DNA of 13,340 bases from JAFARZ01 sp035651595. Lineage in GTDB: Bacteria; Actinomycetota; Actinomycetes; Streptosporangiales; Streptosporangiaceae. The stretch lies in the NCBI GenBank assembly GCA_035651595.1, contig DASRFJ010000272.1, positions 1-13,340 on the forward strand. The letters are read 5' to 3'. Of the stretch, positions 11,393 to 13,340 are shown piece by piece. Made by a program: the position numbers and the translations under genes. The notes under the pieces are model-generated. The model did no database searches. It had not been told where the DNA came from and saw only the letters and a program-made list of their open reading frames with translations. Position 1 is the first letter of the stretch; each line of letters opens with the position of its first letter.

Positions 11393-13340
11393 CAGGCCCC
11401 GCCGAGCCGGTACCGGTCGCCGTCCTCACCCGGACATCGACCCGCGACATGCAGGACCCGGTAGCGTCCTACCGCCGCCAGGTCCGGTCATGCCAGCAGT
11501 GGCTGCCCGCAGGCTGGCACATCGTCGCCGTCTACAGCGACGTGGCCTCCGGCGGCACCGACCTTGAGGACCGCAGCCAGGCCAGCGCCCATGACGCGAT
11601 CACCCGCGCCGGGCTGCCGCGTGACGGCGGTATCGCGGACCTGCTGGCCGAAGCCGCCAGCCCCGCCCCGAGATTCGCGGTCGTGGTCTGCGAAGACATC
11701 GAACGGGCCGGCCGCGACACGTACAACGCGCTGAAACTCGAAAAGGAACTGTCGCGCAACGGGATAGCTATTTTCGCTACCGACGAGCCCGCCGATATCG
11801 CCGGCGTCAGCGCCACCGCTATTCTCGTCCGCCGCGTCAAGCAAGGCGTAGCGGAATGGTACCGGCTCAAGCTCAAAGGCGATATCTGGAAAGGGCTAGT
11901 CGAGCATTCCGCCGAAGGATGGAACATCGGCACCCCGCCCTACGGGTACGCCGCCGAGCGCGTCACCCACCCCAACCCGCTCAAGGCAAGCCAGGGACAC
12001 ACCAAGACCCGCCTTATCCTCGACCCCGCCGCCGCGCCCGTAGTCGCCCAGATCTTCACGTGGCGCGTCGTTCACAAGCTCGGCCTGCCCGCCATCGCGA
12101 AACGGCTGAACGCGGACACCGCCCTCTACCCGCCGCCCGGCGCAGCCGCCGCATGGACCCAGTCCACCGTCTACACGATCTTGAAGAACCCCAAGTACAC
12201 CGGCCACATGGTGTTCGGCCGGCGCCGCAGCGACGGCAACGGCCACAAGATCCACGTCCCCGCCGGCCAGTGGCTATGGTCACCCGAACCCACCCACCCC
12301 GCCATCGTGGACCCCGGCACCTGGCAGGAAGCGCAGGGCATCGGGGCCTTGCACGGCACCAGCCGCGACGATGACGAGAGCGCCGCGCCGTTCACCACCA
12401 CCCGCAGCTACGCCTACCGTGCCCGTGTCCTGTGCCGCGACTGCCGCCGCCGCATGGCCGGCACCGCCAAAGGCAGCACCGCCCAGCACGTCTACTACCG
12501 GTGCCCGCACGACCCCGCCAACCCCCGCCACGCCGCCGCCCAGCCCGACCACCCCCGCACCGTGCAGGCCCCCCAGAACCGGCTAGACGCCATCGTCGGC
12601 CGGTTCCTCACCGATCACATCTTCGGACCCCAGCGCGCCGCCAACCTCGCCGCCCAGCTCCCCGCCACCGACGCCGACGCCCAGACGCGCCGCGACGCCG
12701 ACACAGCCGCGCTCACCGCCCGCATCAAGCAACTCGACACCGCCCAGAACGCCCAGATCAAAGCACTGGAAGCCATCCCCGCCGACCCGGACAGTCCCGC
12801 AGCCGCCGCCATGCGCGCCCGCATCCGCGACCGGTTCGCCGAACTCCACGACCAGCGCCAGCAAGCCGAAACCCAGCTAGCCGCCCTCACCACCGCCACC
12901 CCCAAAGCCGCCGACCCCGACCTGATCGACGAACTTCCCTACCTCGGTGACGTCCTCCCCGACCTCCCCGACCACCTCAAGGCCCGGCTATTCGCCGCGT
13001 TCGACCTCACCATCTTGTGGAACAAGACCATGGGACAGGCAACGGTCAACGTCGAAATCACAGACGCCACCCTCCAAGCCCTCCCCGCCATCATTGACCC
13101 CAGCCAGGACGGCTACCACGACACCGCTGCCAGCACCCCAGCCAGCCCCGCACCAGTGGGGGATTTGAGCGAGCCCACTAGAGCGTGTCAAACCGCAGCC
13201 GAGCGGGGTGAGTTAAGGTACAGGCGTGTCGATCATCCTCATTACCGGCGCGGCCGGCATCGTCGGGAGCATGCTCCGGCCGCGGCTGGCCAGGCCGGAC
13301 CGCACCCTGCGGCTGCTGGACGTCGCGCCGATGACCGCGG
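11356..13340 (+). CDS. Large serine integrase; reading frame runs through attR into host DNA
   Basis: This is the site-specific recombinase of the element. The N-terminal resolvase domain has L-T-R-T-S at 24-28 (likely nucleophile Ser28, with Arg26) and E-D-I-E-R-A-G-R (113-120). The recombinase domain follows at about 185-290 (G-T-P-P-Y-G-Y; W-T-Q-S-T-V-Y-T-I-L-K-N-P-K-Y-T-G). A zinc ribbon has C360, C363 and C383, and a coiled coil lies at about 437-513. ATG 11356 is preceded by GGAGGTACTGGA. There is no stop before the window ends: element-encoded codons finish at residue 611 (13190), after which host DNA is read, overlapping the epimerase gene in another frame. In the excised circle the frame instead ends at 101-103, giving 636 aa. 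The integrated form therefore has a different C-terminus. Confidence 0.92.
   Translation, partial: MVTPAQAAQNPVTGPAEPVPVAVLTRTSTRDMQDPVASYRRQVRSCQQWLPAGWHIVAVYSDVASGGTDLEDRSQASAHDAITRAGLPRDGGIADLLAEAASPAPRFAVVVCEDIERAGRDTYNALKLEKELSRNGIAIFATDEPADIAGVSATAILVRRVKQGVAEWYRLKLKGDIWKGLVEHSAEGWNIGTPPYGYAAERVTHPNPLKASQGHTKTRLILDPAAAPVVAQIFTWRVVHKLGLPAIAKRLNADTALYPPPGAAAAWTQSTVYTILKNPKYTGHMVFGRRRSDGNGHKIHVPAGQWLWSPEPTHPAIVDPGTWQEAQGIGALHGTSRDDDESAAPFTTTRSYAYRARVLCRDCRRRMAGTAKGSTAQHVYYRCPHDPANPRHAAAQPDHPRTVQAPQNRLDAIVGRFLTDHIFGPQRAANLAAQLPATDADAQTRRDADTAALTARIKQLDTAQNAQIKALEAIPADPDSPAAAAMRARIRDRFAELHDQRQQAETQLAALTTATPKAADPDLIDELPYLGDVLPDLPDHLKARLFAAFDLTILWNKTMGQATVNVEITDATLQALPAIIDPSQDGYHDTAASTPASPAPVGDLSEPTRACQTAAERGELRYRRVDHPHYRRGRHRREHAPAAAGQAGPHPAAAGRRADDR
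13170..13190. repeat. attR: right 21-bp attachment-site direct repeat
   Basis: Exact partner of 7-27. It lies inside the integrase reading frame (S-E-P-T-R-A-C) and 36 bp before the host epimerase start. Confidence 0.88.
13214..13219 (+). promoter_or_regulatory. -10 element for the leaderless host gene
   Basis: TAAGGT, six bases, then GTG 13226: textbook leaderless geometry. It lies in host DNA, but any -35 would fall at about 13190-13196, right at the edge of the attachment core, so integration can change the upstream part of this promoter. Confidence 0.5.
13226..13340 (+). CDS. NAD(P)-dependent epimerase/dehydratase (5' part, host gene)
   Basis: GTG 13226 opens a frame that continues past the window. 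It starts with a hydrophobic strand and the Rossmann signature I-L-I-T-G-A-A-G-I-V-G-S (G-x-x-G-x-x-G), and has L-R-L-L-D-V ending the second strand, where Asp would bind the ribose of NAD. This is typical of extended short-chain dehydrogenases such as sugar epimerases or uronate dehydrogenase-like enzymes; the substrate cannot be told from 38 residues. It is chromosomal, not part of the element. Confidence 0.85.
   Translation, partial: MSIILITGAAGIVGSMLRPRLARPDRTLRLLDVAPMTA

Noticed and set aside
12947..13168. 73-codon frame overlapping the integrase end, stopping just before attR
   Set aside because: It is a Thr/Pro/Ser-rich shadow; the integrase frame continues the coiled coil and has consistent codon bias.
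1..13340. Replication initiator, transposase or toxin gene
   Set aside because: I looked for Rep, relaxase, DDE transposase and common toxin motifs in the plausible frames on both strands and found none that I could support.

Overview
The window is almost exactly one integrated mobile element in a high-GC actinomycete chromosome. The best match is a Streptomyces-like or Streptosporangiales-like host, because XRE/DUF5753 plus DUF397 gene pairs, BldC-like regulators, leaderless starts and strong G/C at third codon positions are typical there; I cannot name the genus. A 21-bp perfect direct repeat (7-27 and 13170-13190) bounds about 13.2 kb. The host is visible only as 6 bases on the left and, on the right, the start of an NAD(P)-binding epimerase/dehydratase gene (13226 onward).

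Layout. 1-785: the left end, non-coding, with hairpins around an AT-rich palindrome, then a block that recurs at 3.96-4.26 kb. 786-6600: a dense set of small regulators. These are an orphan DUF397 gene beside a scrap of its lost XRE partner, two 77-aa GntR-type proteins, two BldC-like proteins, two complete XRE(DUF5753)-DUF397 pairs (one on each strand), an AlpA/excisionase-like HTH protein and several small unknown genes. One small gene is broken by a 7-bp tandem duplication. 6592-7025: mostly non-coding. 7026-10143: three overlapping genes forming one operon, namely a replication-relaxation-like winged-helix/nuclease-fold protein, a membrane-anchored FtsK/VirD4-type ATPase and a J-domain protein with two membrane segments. 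10144-11146: a kilobase of hairpins and short repeats. 11147-13190: a small gene overlapping a large serine integrase.

How it probably works (inference). The integrase recombines the 21-bp sites, and a small HTH protein or the 81-aa protein ahead of the integrase may set direction. The three-gene operon probably moves DNA between cells. I see no Rep initiator and no canonical relaxase, so this may be single-ATPase double-stranded transfer as in Streptomyces TraB systems, with the repeat-rich kilobase downstream as a candidate cis-acting transfer locus. The regulators would keep it quiet.

Two points stand out. First, the integrase reading frame runs straight through the right attachment site, while its own tail and stop codon lie at the left end of the element (28-103). 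The C-terminus is therefore exchanged each time the element integrates or excises: 636 aa in the circle, a host-derived tail when integrated. Second, the element carries a second copy of the 3' end of its own transfer operon (3646-3923), fused in frame to a DUF397 gene. That suggests it was assembled by recombination between related elements.
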